A stretch of DNA of 64,000 nt, taken from positions 1-64,000 of the forward strand of contig NZ_JAKZMM010000011.1 in assembly GCF_022809355.1 (NCBI RefSeq). Reading direction: 5' to 3'. The notes below the pieces were generated by a model. It was not told where the DNA came from. It was given only the letters and a program-made list of their open reading frames with translations, and searched no databases. Positions 24,487 through 33,053 of this stretch are shown piece by piece (positions within the stretch are counted from its first letter, which is position 1; each line of letters starts with the position of its first letter). A program made the translations under genes and the position numbers. The stretch is from Parabacteroides faecalis. GTDB taxonomy: Bacteria > Bacteroidota > Bacteroidia > Bacteroidales > Tannerellaceae.

Positions 24487-25380
24487 ATGAATAATTTATC
24501 ATCTCCAAGTAAAGGAAAAGCCTGGCTGGAAGCGGCCCGTCCACGCACACTTCCGGCATCTTTAAGTCCGGTACTGGTCGGAGCAGCGTTGGCTTTTCGT
24601 GACGGTTGTTTTCAATGGGTTCCTACCCTGCTTTGTGTTTTAGTAGCCTTGTTAGCACAGATTGCCAGCAATTTTGCCAATGATTATTTCGATTTCAAGA
24701 AAGGTGCCGATGGAGCCGACCGGCTCGGTCCGGAAAGAGCCGTTGCCCAAGGTTGGATTCAGCCCCAAAGTATGCTAAAAGGCACTTTCATCACCTTGGG
24801 ATTGGCTTGCTTTTGCGGATGTATGCTCCTGTTCTTTGCCGGCTGGGAACTGATTCCTGTAGGAATTGCCATCGCCTTGTGCGTACTTGCCTACTCAGCG
24901 GGCCCGTTTCCTTTGGCCTACAATGGATTGGGTGACGTTTGTGTCTTATTATTCTATGGTATTATTCCCGTCTGCTTTACTTACTACGTACAGGCGTTGA
25001 GTTTCTCTTTGCTGTCTTTGCTATTATCCATTGCCGTCGGTTTGTTATCGGTCAATATCCTGGTCATCAACAATTATCGGGACTATGTACAAGACAAAGC
25101 TGCACGGAAACGTACAACCATCGTCCTTTTCGGACGTCGTTTCGGGCGGATTCTTTATCTGCTGAACGGAATCATTGCCCTGTTGCTTGTCTTTCCTTTT
25201 CTGATGCAAGCCAGCACCTGGATGTTGGCCGCCTTCGGACTATTCTTTGTCCTGTTTATGGCTACATGGCAGGAAATGAGACATAAGAACGGAAAAGAGC
25301 TGAACCAGACATTAGCCCATACAGCTCGCAATGTGTTGCTCTTCTCCATCTTGCTGTCTGTCTTTCTGATTTTATACTAA
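24487..25380 (+). CDS. menA: 1,4-dihydroxy-2-naphthoate polyprenyltransferase
   Basis: Integral membrane prenyltransferase (297 residues, 8-9 helices) that attaches the polyprenyl tail to DHNA in menaquinone synthesis. The UbiA-family aspartate motifs are present: NFANDYFDFKKGADGADR (first Asp-rich motif) and NNYRDYVQDKAARKRTT (second). The N-terminal LEAARPRTLPASLSPVLVGAA is the MenA signature. It stands alone, away from other men genes in this window. A stem-loop follows 17 bp after the stop. Confidence 0.95.
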   Translation: MNNLSSPSKGKAWLEAARPRTLPASLSPVLVGAALAFRDGCFQWVPTLLCVLVALLAQIASNFANDYFDFKKGADGADRLGPERAVAQGWIQPQSMLKGTFITLGLACFCGCMLLFFAGWELIPVGIAIALCVLAYSAGPFPLAYNGLGDVCVLLFYGIIPVCFTYYVQALSFSLLSLLLSIAVGLLSVNILVINNYRDYVQDKAARKRTTIVLFGRRFGRILYLLNGIIALLLVFPFLMQASTWMLAAFGLFFVLFMATWQEMRHKNGKELNQTLAHTARNVLLFSILLSVFLILY

Positions 25381-25396
25381 AAATAAAGGGCATACA

Positions 25397-25422
25397 ATAC
25401 GTTCTATATGATCAGAACGTAT
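25397..25422. other. Stem-loop after menA
   Basis: ATACGTTCT (25397-25405) and AGAACGTAT (25414-25422) form a perfect 9-bp stem with an 8-nt loop. No T-run follows on either strand, so it is a weak terminator candidate. It lies 20 bp before the array at 25442. Confidence 0.45.
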
Positions 25423-25441
25423 AAAAATAGTGAACATTCAA

Positions 25442-25529
25442 TTTTTTGACAACTGTGCTAAAGCTTTTCCATATATGTGATAAAGCTTTTTGACAGATAT
25501 GGAAAAGCTTTTCGACAGCTGTCAAAAAA
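25442..25529. repeat. Four-unit 22-bp palindrome array (element D)
   Basis: AAGCTT occurs at 25461, 25483 and 25505, exactly 22 bp apart, separating four 16-17 bp units. The fourth spacer position (25527) is degenerate, AAAATT. The whole element is one nested palindrome centred on the middle AAGCTT. Outer arms are TTTTTTGACA (25442) and TGTCAAAAAA (25520); inner arms of 15 bp are AAAGCTTTTCCATAT (25460-25474) and ATATGGAAAAGCTTT (25497-25511). It lies between the convergent genes menA and DUF2200. Confidence 0.85.
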
Positions 25530-25606
25530 ATTAAAATCCTACGAGATTCGGAGTTGTTTCCAGACTAGAAGATACATCGATACCCGCTTTTCCGAAGAAA
25601 CAACCG

Positions 25607-25957
25607 CTAAACTCTCAAGATTTTCTCCATAACTTTCCCTTTGGCAAGTTCGTCAATCAATTTATCCAGATAACGGATTTCCTGCATCAAAGACTCTTGT
25701 ATTTCTTCTACTTTTATACCACAAATCGAACCTTTTATCTTCTTCCGATTCGGATTCAAGGCAGGAGCTTTTCGGAAAAAATCGCCGTATGAAGTCGGTT
25801 GTTCCAACAGTTCCACCAATTGTTCCTGCGTATAACCCGTCAGCCAACGGATAATCTCGTCCACTTCTGCCTGTGTCCGGCCTTTTCGCAAAGCCTTGTT
25901 TACCAGCAAAGGATAAACTTTAGCCAAAGGCATCTGATAAACCTTTTCATTGTCCAT
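25607..25957 (-). CDS. DUF2200 family protein
   Basis: 116 residues from the ATG at 25957 ([22 protein letters not shown]); an in-frame TTG that overlaps the upstream stop is less likely. The whole protein fits DUF2200, a small soluble family of unknown function with the pattern KVY ... [17 protein letters not shown] ... [15 protein letters not shown]. Last gene of a five-gene minus-strand series (TIGR04076, double GNAT, GNAT, HXXEE, DUF2200). Confidence 0.85.
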   Translation of the reverse strand: MDNEKVYQMPLAKVYPLLVNKALRKGRTQAEVDEIIRWLTGYTQEQLVELLEQPTSYGDFFRKAPALNPNRKKIKGSICGIKVEEIQESLMQEIRYLDKLIDELAKGKVMEKILRV

Positions 25958-25983
25958 TTTATTATATTGAGTATTATTAAAAA

Positions 25984-26493
25984 TCAAATTCTTTTCAATA
26001 GTCTATCACCTACAATTTTATGCATTACAAACAAGTTCAATGCACCAAACAAGATTCCAATCAAAGCATATCCAACTTGTTCACAGGGTGTAAAGAACTT
26101 ATAAGTTTCCCAAAAAGCCCAAATACAATAAGGCAGGCAGCACAATGAAGTAACTATAGCCGGTATATATCCACGCCACAACAAAAACTGAAAAAGATGA
26201 ACGACAAGATGAAAACCAAAAGCCACCAAACAACAATACCAAGCTATCCAATTACCAGTATATGCACTTAGGAATGTACAGAAAGAAACAAGAATAAACT
26301 CTTCTGCAACAATAACGGTAAACGCTGGTGTTGTTATGGAACCCAACCTACGGATTGTTTGTCTAAAACGAGGGAAACGATTGTAAAGTGCTGCCCCATT
26401 TTTATCCATCCAAAGCCGAATCCCAATAATCTCTTCCAATTCATGAAGCATAAAAAAAACAGGCAACAGGAAAACTATTAGTATCGTATCCAT
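25984..26493 (-). CDS. HXXEE-motif membrane protein
   Basis: 169 residues, four or five hydrophobic segments. The N-terminal helix carries HELEE (residues 17-21), the motif that names the HXXEE family, and a second conserved acidic/histidine patch, VVAEEF and [11 protein letters not shown], follows. The family function is unknown, although the metal-ligand-like motifs inside helices suggest a membrane enzyme or metal site. It starts 5 bp after the GNAT gene. Confidence 0.85.
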   Translation of the reverse strand: MDTILIVFLLPVFFMLHELEEIIGIRLWMDKNGAALYNRFPRFRQTIRRLGSITTPAFTVIVAEEFILVSFCTFLSAYTGNWIAWYCCLVAFGFHLVVHLFQFLLWRGYIPAIVTSLCCLPYCIWAFWETYKFFTPCEQVGYALIGILFGALNLFVMHKIVGDRLLKRI

Positions 26494-26498
26494 TCTTC

Positions 26499-26966
26499 CT
26501 AACGATTAAAAGTTAAACTCCTCCGGAAATAAATCATATCCGTCAAGACTTTCCCATCTTCTACAATCGGATGATCATAATTCTCCGTAAAGAAACCAGG
26601 AAGCGTATGCGAATAAGTAAAACCACAACTCTGATAAAAAGAAACCGTTTGTCGGCTATCGCCCGTACCCACCAATAGGGTATGTCCCGTTTGCTGATAA
26701 TGGCGGCAAAGGAAATCAACCATTTGCCTTCCGAATCCTTTTCGTTGGTAAGCAGGATCAACCGCCAGATTCTTCAATTCATAGACACCTTCTTCCTCTT
26801 CCGTTACTACAGCCACGGCAATCCATGTTGCTTCATCCACATACATCACGAACAAATTGCCCCGATCCAAATAACGGTCGATCATCGATTCCTGTTCGTC
26901 TGCCAAAAGAAGCAAAGAAAGGAATTGCTTTTTATTCGTTGAAACTTGTTTTATTTGCCAGTCCAT
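26499..26966 (-). CDS. GNAT-family N-acetyltransferase
   Basis: 155 residues from the ATG at 26966 (MDWQIKQVSTNKKQFL); an ATG five codons upstream is also possible. The acetyl-CoA binding motif A is LAVDPAYQRKGFGRQMVDFL (Q/RxxGxG/A), and SFYQSCGF is motif B. The protein is similar in layout to stand-alone GNATs whose substrates are unknown. It overlaps the preceding double-GNAT gene by 16 bp, indicating translational coupling. Confidence 0.88.
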   Translation of the reverse strand: MDWQIKQVSTNKKQFLSLLLLADEQESMIDRYLDRGNLFVMYVDEATWIAVAVVTEEEEGVYELKNLAVDPAYQRKGFGRQMVDFLCRHYQQTGHTLLVGTGDSRQTVSFYQSCGFTYSHTLPGFFTENYDHPIVEDGKVLTDMIYFRRSLTFNR

Positions 26967-27895
26967 TCGTCTTTCAAACATTCAAAATAATGTAAGTCCA
27001 TAAAGCCTCCGTTCTTGAAACACGCTTGGCGAAAAACTGCAACTTGTCGGAATCCTACTTTTTCAAGGACACGCATGGAAGCCATGTTACCTTCGTACAC
27101 GTGCGCAAACCAACGCTTTACATCCGAATTTCCCCCATACAAATACATCGCTTCCCGCAAAGCCTCGCCCATAATTCCCTGATTCCAATAGGGTTCTGCC
27201 AACCAATACCCAACTTCGGTATTGAAACGTTCCACATCAGTTCCTCGCATAAAACTGATATTCCCGGCCGCTTCGCCACCGATCTCAATACAGAACTCAT
27301 TCCATTCCTGCTGGGCTACCGCATAATCAATAAAGGCGTGTGCATCATCTTCCGTATAAGGAAAAGGAAGGCGATCCCGGCAATTGTCCCAGATCTTTTT
27401 GTTGTTCAAATACCGGGCCAACGACATTGCATCCGATTTCTGCCAAGGGCGAAGCCGAAAAGAAGTCCGCTTCATCGGCACACTGATCAATCCATGATAA
27501 TTCTGCGGTCCATCCAAAGGAAGAAACCCCAGGCTTTTATAGAAAGGCACAGCATAGGTTGAAGAGTTCACCGTAATACTTCGATAAGGATGTTCTTGTA
27601 TCGCAAAGGTAAACAAAGCCCGTCCAATTCCTTTCCGGTGATAATCGGGATGAATGAAAAACATCGACAGATGCAGATCTTTTTCCCGCATCGCCAACAT
27701 TCCCACCAACGCCCCGGTTTCCTCGAATGCTCCCCAAAAGGTTAGTTCCTGCAAACGTCCTTCATCATGAATGAAACTCTTAAACACGCCTAAGCCTTCT
27801 TCATCATAGTCTGCTTTTCCGCAAGTGAGATACACATCCAATGCCAACGAGATTGCCTGTGCTTGTTCAGTTTGATGTAGTTTTCTGATCTCCAT
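26951..27895 (-). CDS. Two-domain GNAT acetyltransferase
   Basis: 314 residues made of two GNAT folds. Domain 1 (1-150) has motif A MFFIHPDYHRKGIGRALFTF and PFYKSLGFLPL. Domain 2 (about 152-310) is RimJ/RimL-like: TSFRLRPWQKSDAMSLARYL, then VGYWLAEPYWNQGIMGEALRE and NMASMRVLEKVGFRQV. Both cofactor loops look intact, so both halves may be active. The fusion is unusual enough to note, but the substrates cannot be read. It starts 16 bp after the TIGR04076 gene. Confidence 0.88.
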   Translation of the reverse strand: MEIRKLHQTEQAQAISLALDVYLTCGKADYDEEGLGVFKSFIHDEGRLQELTFWGAFEETGALVGMLAMREKDLHLSMFFIHPDYHRKGIGRALFTFAIQEHPYRSITVNSSTYAVPFYKSLGFLPLDGPQNYHGLISVPMKRTSFRLRPWQKSDAMSLARYLNNKKIWDNCRDRLPFPYTEDDAHAFIDYAVAQQEWNEFCIEIGGEAAGNISFMRGTDVERFNTEVGYWLAEPYWNQGIMGEALREAMYLYGGNSDVKRWFAHVYEGNMASMRVLEKVGFRQVAVFRQACFKNGGFMDLHYFECLKDEWTGK

Positions 27896-27911
27896 ATTTA
27901 GGGTATTCTCT

Positions 27912-28259
27912 CTAATCTTTCACTGGTGTATAATCAATTTCCGCCTCTTCATCGGTCGCTTCCAACTTAAAGATAACCGGACGCAAACCATCGTTACAAC
28001 TACAGATAGCCACTCCCGGTTTACGAATCCAATCGCCATAATAGAATAACTGATTACCGGCTCCATGAGCCAAAGCGAATACATACTGATAAATAGCCTT
28101 CCAGGCTTCATCACAGAATCCTTTCGGTTTGGCATAATCGGCATAAAAGACTTGTCCTTCCTGCAACATCGGACACTTGGTTAATCCTTCGGTACCATAT
28201 TCCTTAGCCAAATCTTCAATAAGCGTTTTCCTCAACACCGTAATCTTTACTTTCTTCAT
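27912..28259 (-). CDS. TIGR04076-family protein
   Basis: 115 residues. VKITVLRKTL at the start, the central CPMLQEGQVFYAD and GFCDEAWKAIYQYVFALAHG, and the C-terminal WIRKPGVAICSCNDGLRPVIFKLE match TIGR04076, a small soluble family with conserved cysteines and unknown role. First gene of the five-gene minus-strand unit ending with DUF2200. Confidence 0.85.
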   Translation of the reverse strand: MKKVKITVLRKTLIEDLAKEYGTEGLTKCPMLQEGQVFYADYAKPKGFCDEAWKAIYQYVFALAHGAGNQLFYYGDWIRKPGVAICSCNDGLRPVIFKLEATDEEAEIDYTPVKD

Positions 28260-28403
28260 AACGATTCGTTTTTATTGTTTTTCTCAACTGAGAAGTTAAT
28301 CAACTACAAATAATTAGCTTGTATCTGCTATTCGCATCCGACTACATACAAGTTTCAGCGATTAAAGATAGGAAAGTTTTACACGTGTCTCTCATAAAAT
28401 AAC

Positions 28404-28411
28404 TACTTTTG
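28404..28411 (+). promoter_or_regulatory. -7 element for the lipoprotein hydrolase gene
   Basis: TACTTTTG matches TAnnTTTG, 29 bp before the ATG. The -33 element is unclear (GTTTT about 24 bp upstream). Confidence 0.4.
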
Positions 28412-28440
28412 TAAAATCAACCACTAATAAATATACGGAA

Positions 28441-29688
28441 ATGACTTGGAATATGACAAACAGATGGTGGATTGTGCTTTTGCTGGTCGCATTGGTGGCC
28501 TGTAACAAAGACAATGACTTAGAGATACAGGAAGGAAACCAGTATCTGACCCATGTGATTGAAGAAAGGAAAATCGAAAAGACTGAATTAGCAGCCCAAA
28601 TAACCGATTTTATCTCCGGTCAAGGAATCAATTTGCCCGAAGCCTTGATTCTAGGTTTTCTGCGTGATATCGACGTGGCAGCAATCGAATACAACACGGT
28701 CGGAGCAGACGGCTCTACAGTGACGGCCTCAGGTGTGATTGCTATTCCGAGCGGTACTATTTCATACGACCATTTGCTCAGTATACAGCATGTAACATTA
28801 GATATCGATCAAGCTCCGTCACGTCAAGACTTCTATTTTGAGATGATTCCGGTAGTAAATGGACATATCGTCGTCATGGCAGATTACTTGGGATACGGCT
28901 CCAGTCAGACTCCCGACCGGCAACATCCTTACTTACATGCCCGACTGACAGGAACAGCATGCGCCGATATGATTGAAGCTGCGCGGGAATATCTGCATGA
29001 TAAAGGAATCAAAGAAGAAACGGATAGCCTCGAACTAATTGGTTATTCGCAAGGCGGACAAGCAACCATCGCCACCGTTCTTGAACTCGAACGGCGCGGT
29101 AAAGGGAAAAGTATCCGAGCAGTCTATGCCGGCGGAGGTGTTTACGACTTGGAAGAGACTTTACAAACTTTTATCTCTTCTACCGATGCACTAGATTCTT
29201 ACTCGCATACCGGCTATGCACCTTATCTCATTCGTGGAATGGCGTATGGAGAACAACTAGATGTACAAGATGAGAATGTATATGCACCGGAAGTAATCAG
29301 CAAAGGATTGAACAAGATGTTCTCCACTCGCCCACTTTCGGAATGGCATCAGGCATTGGGTACCGACATTACCCGTGTAATGCATCCGGACTTCTTCGCA
29401 CAACCATCATTTAATGGTAATGAAGATGTACTGGCTATTGTTGAAGCGCTTCGAACCAACTCATTGCTGAATGCTTCGCCCCAACCACAAACATACATTC
29501 ATCTATATCATTCACCAAAAGATGAGCAAGTGCCTTATTCTAATTCAGTAAATGCACACTCCTCTTGGCCTGCCACTAGCCTAACAGACCTTGAGATGTC
29601 TAAACATGGTACCTGCGGAGTAGAATTCATCATGCGTTACATGGGATTATGGGAAATCTTCGGGCCACTCATCAAGGCTGGGAAGTAA
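28441..29688 (+). CDS. Secreted alpha/beta-hydrolase lipoprotein (lipase/esterase-like)
   Basis: 415 residues with lipobox LVAC (Cys21), so surface or periplasmic. The alpha/beta-hydrolase core shows the oxyanion region and VMADYLGYGSSQ, the nucleophile elbow GYSQGG, and late acidic and histidine candidates in HSPKDEQVPYSNSV and MSKHGTCGVEFIMRYM. This arrangement is like secretory lipase (LIP) and related esterases. The natural ester is unknown. It stands alone on the plus strand, and its last 17 bp overlap the convergent GNAT gene. Confidence 0.88.
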   Translation: MTWNMTNRWWIVLLLVALVACNKDNDLEIQEGNQYLTHVIEERKIEKTELAAQITDFISGQGINLPEALILGFLRDIDVAAIEYNTVGADGSTVTASGVIAIPSGTISYDHLLSIQHVTLDIDQAPSRQDFYFEMIPVVNGHIVVMADYLGYGSSQTPDRQHPYLHARLTGTACADMIEAAREYLHDKGIKEETDSLELIGYSQGGQATIATVLELERRGKGKSIRAVYAGGGVYDLEETLQTFISSTDALDSYSHTGYAPYLIRGMAYGEQLDVQDENVYAPEVISKGLNKMFSTRPLSEWHQALGTDITRVMHPDFFAQPSFNGNEDVLAIVEALRTNSLLNASPQPQTYIHLYHSPKDEQVPYSNSVNAHSSWPATSLTDLEMSKHGTCGVEFIMRYMGLWEIFGPLIKAGK

Positions 29689-30214
29689 AGCACACCATCA
29701 CATATTCTTCGTCTGTCTCGCGCACAGTTTTAAAGCCTAATCGTTCATATAAACGAGCAGCTGGGTTTGCTTTCTGTACCGAAAGAGACACCTTCTTATA
29801 TCCTTCACTGTACAATAAGCCAAGCACAGCTTGTAACAACGCAGTCCCAATTCCTTTTCCCCGATATGCTGCATAGAGTGAAATAGCCAGCGAAGGCGTT
29901 TGGTCATCCACATGCCCATAATCGTTCATCAAACGAACCCATACAGCACCAAGTACTCTTCCAAAACTTTCAGCAACGAGGGCATAATCGCCTATACGAC
30001 TACCAAAATCTTGGATGTATACTTGTAGTTCTGGTAAGTCAACCACATTACGAGGTGGAGCATTCATTCCTTCGGGCACAAAAATTGCTTCGTAAAGAAA
30101 ATCGCGCAACAAAGATGTTTCGTTTACTTGTAAAGAACGAATGATAAAAGATGGCTTCTCTTCCTGAAGTTTAATCTTGGGAACTGATTCATCATAATAA
30201 GCATCACGATTCAT
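29672..30214 (-). CDS. GNAT-family N-acetyltransferase
   Basis: 180 residues. Motif A is LAISLYAAYRGKGIGTALLQA and motif B ANPAARLYERLGFKTV; the ending EEYVMVCFTSQP is usual for the fold. The first 35 residues are an extra basic/acidic tail. Third GNAT protein within 4 kb. It follows the AAA-ATPase gene by 21 bp and overlaps the hydrolase gene tail to tail by 17 bp. Confidence 0.88.
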   Translation of the reverse strand: MNRDAYYDESVPKIKLQEEKPSFIIRSLQVNETSLLRDFLYEAIFVPEGMNAPPRNVVDLPELQVYIQDFGSRIGDYALVAESFGRVLGAVWVRLMNDYGHVDDQTPSLAISLYAAYRGKGIGTALLQAVLGLLYSEGYKKVSLSVQKANPAARLYERLGFKTVRETDEEYVMVCFTSQP

Positions 30215-30235
30215 TCCTAAAGCTATTCAAGTCCT

Positions 30236-31786
30236 TTACTCTACAACCCAACGCTCGATATTACGCGTTTCGTTACTGAAATTCACACCAATCTTATAAA
30301 GCGTACGTGTATCAGCTACAAAAGGTGTTGCATAATTCTTGGCATTGATTTGCGCCAACGCTTCCTCAGCCGTTCCCTGGAATTTGAATTCCATTACATA
30401 AATATAATCGGAAGTCTTCACCATAAGATCAATACGCCCTTGTGAAGTATGATATTCCGCCTCGGTATAAAAGCCTAATAACTTAAAGACAATAAAAAGT
30501 ACATTCTGGTAGTGTAATTCCTGTTCACGGATAAGCTCATAAGGCGTATCTGCTAGAAAACTTTGTAAGCGCAACATAAAGTCGTCAACATGTCCCATAC
30601 GAACATCCTTCACAAATTGCTTTATTTGAAATGAGGAATCACTCGTATCAATGTTCACATAAGTAGGTAATAAGAAATTGATGAAACCCTGTTCGACTTC
30701 TTTATTAGGAAAACCAAGCGTATAAATCCGAAATTCACGGTCGTAATCTTTAATTGTCAAGTAACCACTTTGGAACAGTAATGGGATAGGATTCTTCTGT
30801 ATATTCTCCAAACCAGTCAGATTATCGGCTGAAGCTTCTACGTTCCCATCCAAGTTACTCAAATTATAATGGTTCTGTTGCAAGAGTTTTACTAAAATAG
30901 TCGGCGTACCCGTGCTGAACCAATAATTATCCGGAGACATCCGGTAGAATGTATTCAGCAGACTAAAAGGATTATATATACCTTCACCGCCGGGAACAAA
31001 ATGATATCCGTCAAACTTATTGCGCAAGAGTGTACAAGCTTCCTCAAAACTGATCTTCTGCCGTTGTGCCAATTCTTGAATATCTTCCTCAAAATTGGGT
31101 AAAAGTTCGGATTCGGTAATTCCACACATAGTGGCATATTGTGGATCCATCGTTACATCATTCAGGTTATTCAAGTCGCTAAAGATGCTAACTCGACTAA
31201 AACGTGTCACACCTGTCAGCAGAGCAAAACGAATATAACCGTCGCACGATTTTAAATTCCCATAGAAGGCCTTCAGAATATTACGATATTCATCCTGCAA
31301 CTCTTCATTACCTAATGCCTGAATAAGAGGTTTGTCGTATTCATCAATAAGAATTGCCACATTCTGCCCCGTCTGTTTGGCTGCGCGACGGATAACACCT
31401 CCAAAACGAAGGGATAATGAATTACCTCCCGGATCACGACCGTACTGTTCTTCCCAACGCGTTAAGTAACCATCCAGAATATCTTCCAAGCTTTTACGAG
31501 AGTTATATTCCTGGCTATTCAGATCAATATGCAAAACCGGACGCTCAATCCAGTCTTTTTCCAACTGCTCCATCGCAAGTCCTTCGAAAAGTTCTTTCTT
31601 ACCTTCGAAGTATGCTTCCAATGTAGAAATCATCAGACTTTTACCAAAGCGGCGCGGACGACCAAAGAAATAATAACTACCGGTACTAACCAACCGATGA
31701 AGTAGTGCCGTCTTGTCCACATAAACATATCCGCCCGTACGGATCTTCTTGAAGTCTTGTATGCCAACTGGATATAATTTTGCCAT
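30236..31786 (-). CDS. AAA-ATPase-like / PD-(D/E)XK nuclease-fold protein
   Basis: 516 residues. The N-terminal AAA-ATPase_like domain (about 5-280) has YVDKTALLHRLV, a Walker A-like GRPRRFGKS at about 42-50 and Walker B VAILIDEYDKPLI. The C-terminal PDDEXK_9 domain (about 410-505) keeps the nuclease core as GRIDLMVKTSDYIYVMEFKF (D ... E-x-K). This fused family occurs in many copies in Bacteroidales genomes, and its role is not established; links to mobile elements or defence have been suggested but nothing in this neighbourhood supports either. It has its own promoter. Confidence 0.9.
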   Translation of the reverse strand: MAKLYPVGIQDFKKIRTGGYVYVDKTALLHRLVSTGSYYFFGRPRRFGKSLMISTLEAYFEGKKELFEGLAMEQLEKDWIERPVLHIDLNSQEYNSRKSLEDILDGYLTRWEEQYGRDPGGNSLSLRFGGVIRRAAKQTGQNVAILIDEYDKPLIQALGNEELQDEYRNILKAFYGNLKSCDGYIRFALLTGVTRFSRVSIFSDLNNLNDVTMDPQYATMCGITESELLPNFEEDIQELAQRQKISFEEACTLLRNKFDGYHFVPGGEGIYNPFSLLNTFYRMSPDNYWFSTGTPTILVKLLQQNHYNLSNLDGNVEASADNLTGLENIQKNPIPLLFQSGYLTIKDYDREFRIYTLGFPNKEVEQGFINFLLPTYVNIDTSDSSFQIKQFVKDVRMGHVDDFMLRLQSFLADTPYELIREQELHYQNVLFIVFKLLGFYTEAEYHTSQGRIDLMVKTSDYIYVMEFKFQGTAEEALAQINAKNYATPFVADTRTLYKIGVNFSNETRNIERWVVE

Positions 31787-31801
31787 AATCGTGGATTATT
31801 A

Positions 31802-31848
31802 ACTATCTTCCTCTTGCGAAGATAGTATTTTTCAGACAGAAGCGCAAA
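31802..31848 (-). promoter_or_regulatory. Promoter and hairpin before the AAA-ATPase gene
   Basis: On the minus strand TTTG (31848-31845), 20 bp and TATCTTCG (31824-31817, one mismatch to TAnnTTTG) make a likely promoter. The -7 box lies inside a perfect 9-bp inverted repeat, ACTATCTTC (31802-31810) and GAAGATAGT (31818-31826), which could be an operator or a leader hairpin. Confidence 0.45.
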
Positions 31849-31859
31849 GGATAAGGCGT

Positions 31860-32414
31860 TTATTCCTTCCAGTCCTTTAACCTTTCCAGCATCCGTCGTA
31901 AATTAGTTTCATTTTCTTCGTCCGATATTGTCGGATCTTTCATGAAACGAACACAAGGTAATTCCGGACATCCTCCGCAGTTCTGTTTCTTTTTATTCCG
32001 GCAACATTGATAAATGGGACATACATCATCTCCGGTATTAGGTAACCAGAAAGCTTTTCCCCGAATCTTTCGGCAACCAACACAAGCTGAAGGATAATAG
32101 TTGCATTCTATACATACTGCCCCACAAGGCGATGGATTCACAAAATCATCTTTCCACAACCACCATTTGCACTTGATCGGATCAGGATTATCGGTATTCA
32201 CAAAATACGCAACAGCCCGATAAAGATAAAGTTGGCAACGGTCGATAACACAACCCCGCAGACGACATTCCTCCGCGTAAAGCTCTTCTGCCCGTTTACC
32301 CTTCAAAGAGTCTATCGTCGTGTAACCCATCGCGATCAAATCCCGTTGGGTCTGAACTCCTACGTTCGGTATTTTTCGTAGTTCATGCTGCTTTGTTCCT
32401 TCTTTTTTCGTCAT
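31860..32414 (-). CDS. Helix-hairpin-helix / DUF3795 cysteine-rich fusion protein
   Basis: 184 residues. The N-terminal part (1-85) is a Cdd1-like helix-hairpin-helix domain (LRKIPNVGVQTQRDLIAMGY; GCVIDRCQLYLYRAVAYF). The C-terminal part (about 95-165) is a DUF3795-type cysteine cluster (CGAVCIECNYYPSACVGC ... CPIYQCCRNKKKQNCGGC) that probably binds zinc or an iron-sulfur cluster. Both families are of unknown function, and the fusion is worth noting. Last gene of the channel-SDR-membrane protein-methyltransferase series. Confidence 0.85.
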   Translation of the reverse strand: MTKKEGTKQHELRKIPNVGVQTQRDLIAMGYTTIDSLKGKRAEELYAEECRLRGCVIDRCQLYLYRAVAYFVNTDNPDPIKCKWWLWKDDFVNPSPCGAVCIECNYYPSACVGCRKIRGKAFWLPNTGDDVCPIYQCCRNKKKQNCGGCPELPCVRFMKDPTISDEENETNLRRMLERLKDWKE

Positions 32415-32432
32415 CTAGCTCCGATATTAAGA

Positions 32433-33047
32433 TCATTTACATTTCTCTCCCGTTATAATAAATGCAGTGGCATTTGTACGTTCATACTGGATATTACTGA
32501 ACGAAGCCTGAATAACTAATTTAGTTATTTCCTCTTTCGAATAGATGTGCACATCACCATCATGACTAAATCGAATAAAGAGATTCATTAGTTGTCTCAA
32601 TGGGAAACCAATACTATAATCACAAATCAAAAGGTTACCGCCTCCTTTAAGAACCCTGCGAAATTCTGCAAGAACTTTCTGTGGATTCGGATAATGATGA
32701 AACGAATCACTACAAACAATTAAATCAAATGTAGCATCACTAAAAGGTAACATCTCTGCATCGGCCCATAATAATGTAGCTTTATTTCCAATTTTCACTT
32801 TGGCCACTTCTAGCATTTTCTCTGATATGTCAACTCCTGTAAGTGAAACCTCCGGATAACGTTTATGTATTCGTTTTAAGATTTCACCAGTACCACATCC
32901 TACATCTAGTACATTCGCGAACCGAAAGTTTTCCATTTTCTGTAATATGATTGAATATTGTTCCCGAGCATGAGAACCATTTCTATCCATATCATAGGTT
33001 AAAGCTTGTCGGTCAAACGACTCTTGCGATTCTTTCTTTGCATTCAT
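32433..33047 (-). CDS. Class I SAM-dependent methyltransferase
   Basis: 204 residues. Motif I is VLDVGCGTGEILKRI, followed by the acidic SAM-ribose contact LTGVDISEKML, DAEMLPFSDATFDLIVCSDSFHHYPNP, and LKGGGNLLICDYS. This is the UbiE/Methyltransf_11 layout acting on small molecules. The substrate cannot be named. Start is 6 bp after the upstream membrane protein gene. Confidence 0.9.
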   Translation of the reverse strand: MNAKKESQESFDRQALTYDMDRNGSHAREQYSIILQKMENFRFANVLDVGCGTGEILKRIHKRYPEVSLTGVDISEKMLEVAKVKIGNKATLLWADAEMLPFSDATFDLIVCSDSFHHYPNPQKVLAEFRRVLKGGGNLLICDYSIGFPLRQLMNLFIRFSHDGDVHIYSKEEITKLVIQASFSNIQYERTNATAFIITGEKCK

Positions 33048-33053
33048 AATTGT

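Noticed and set aside
30236-31786. AAA-ATPase/PD-(D/E)XK gene as part of a defence island
   Set aside because: Neighbours are a GNAT gene and ordinary enzymes; no restriction, toxin-antitoxin or other defence gene is adjacent, and this family is widespread in the order.
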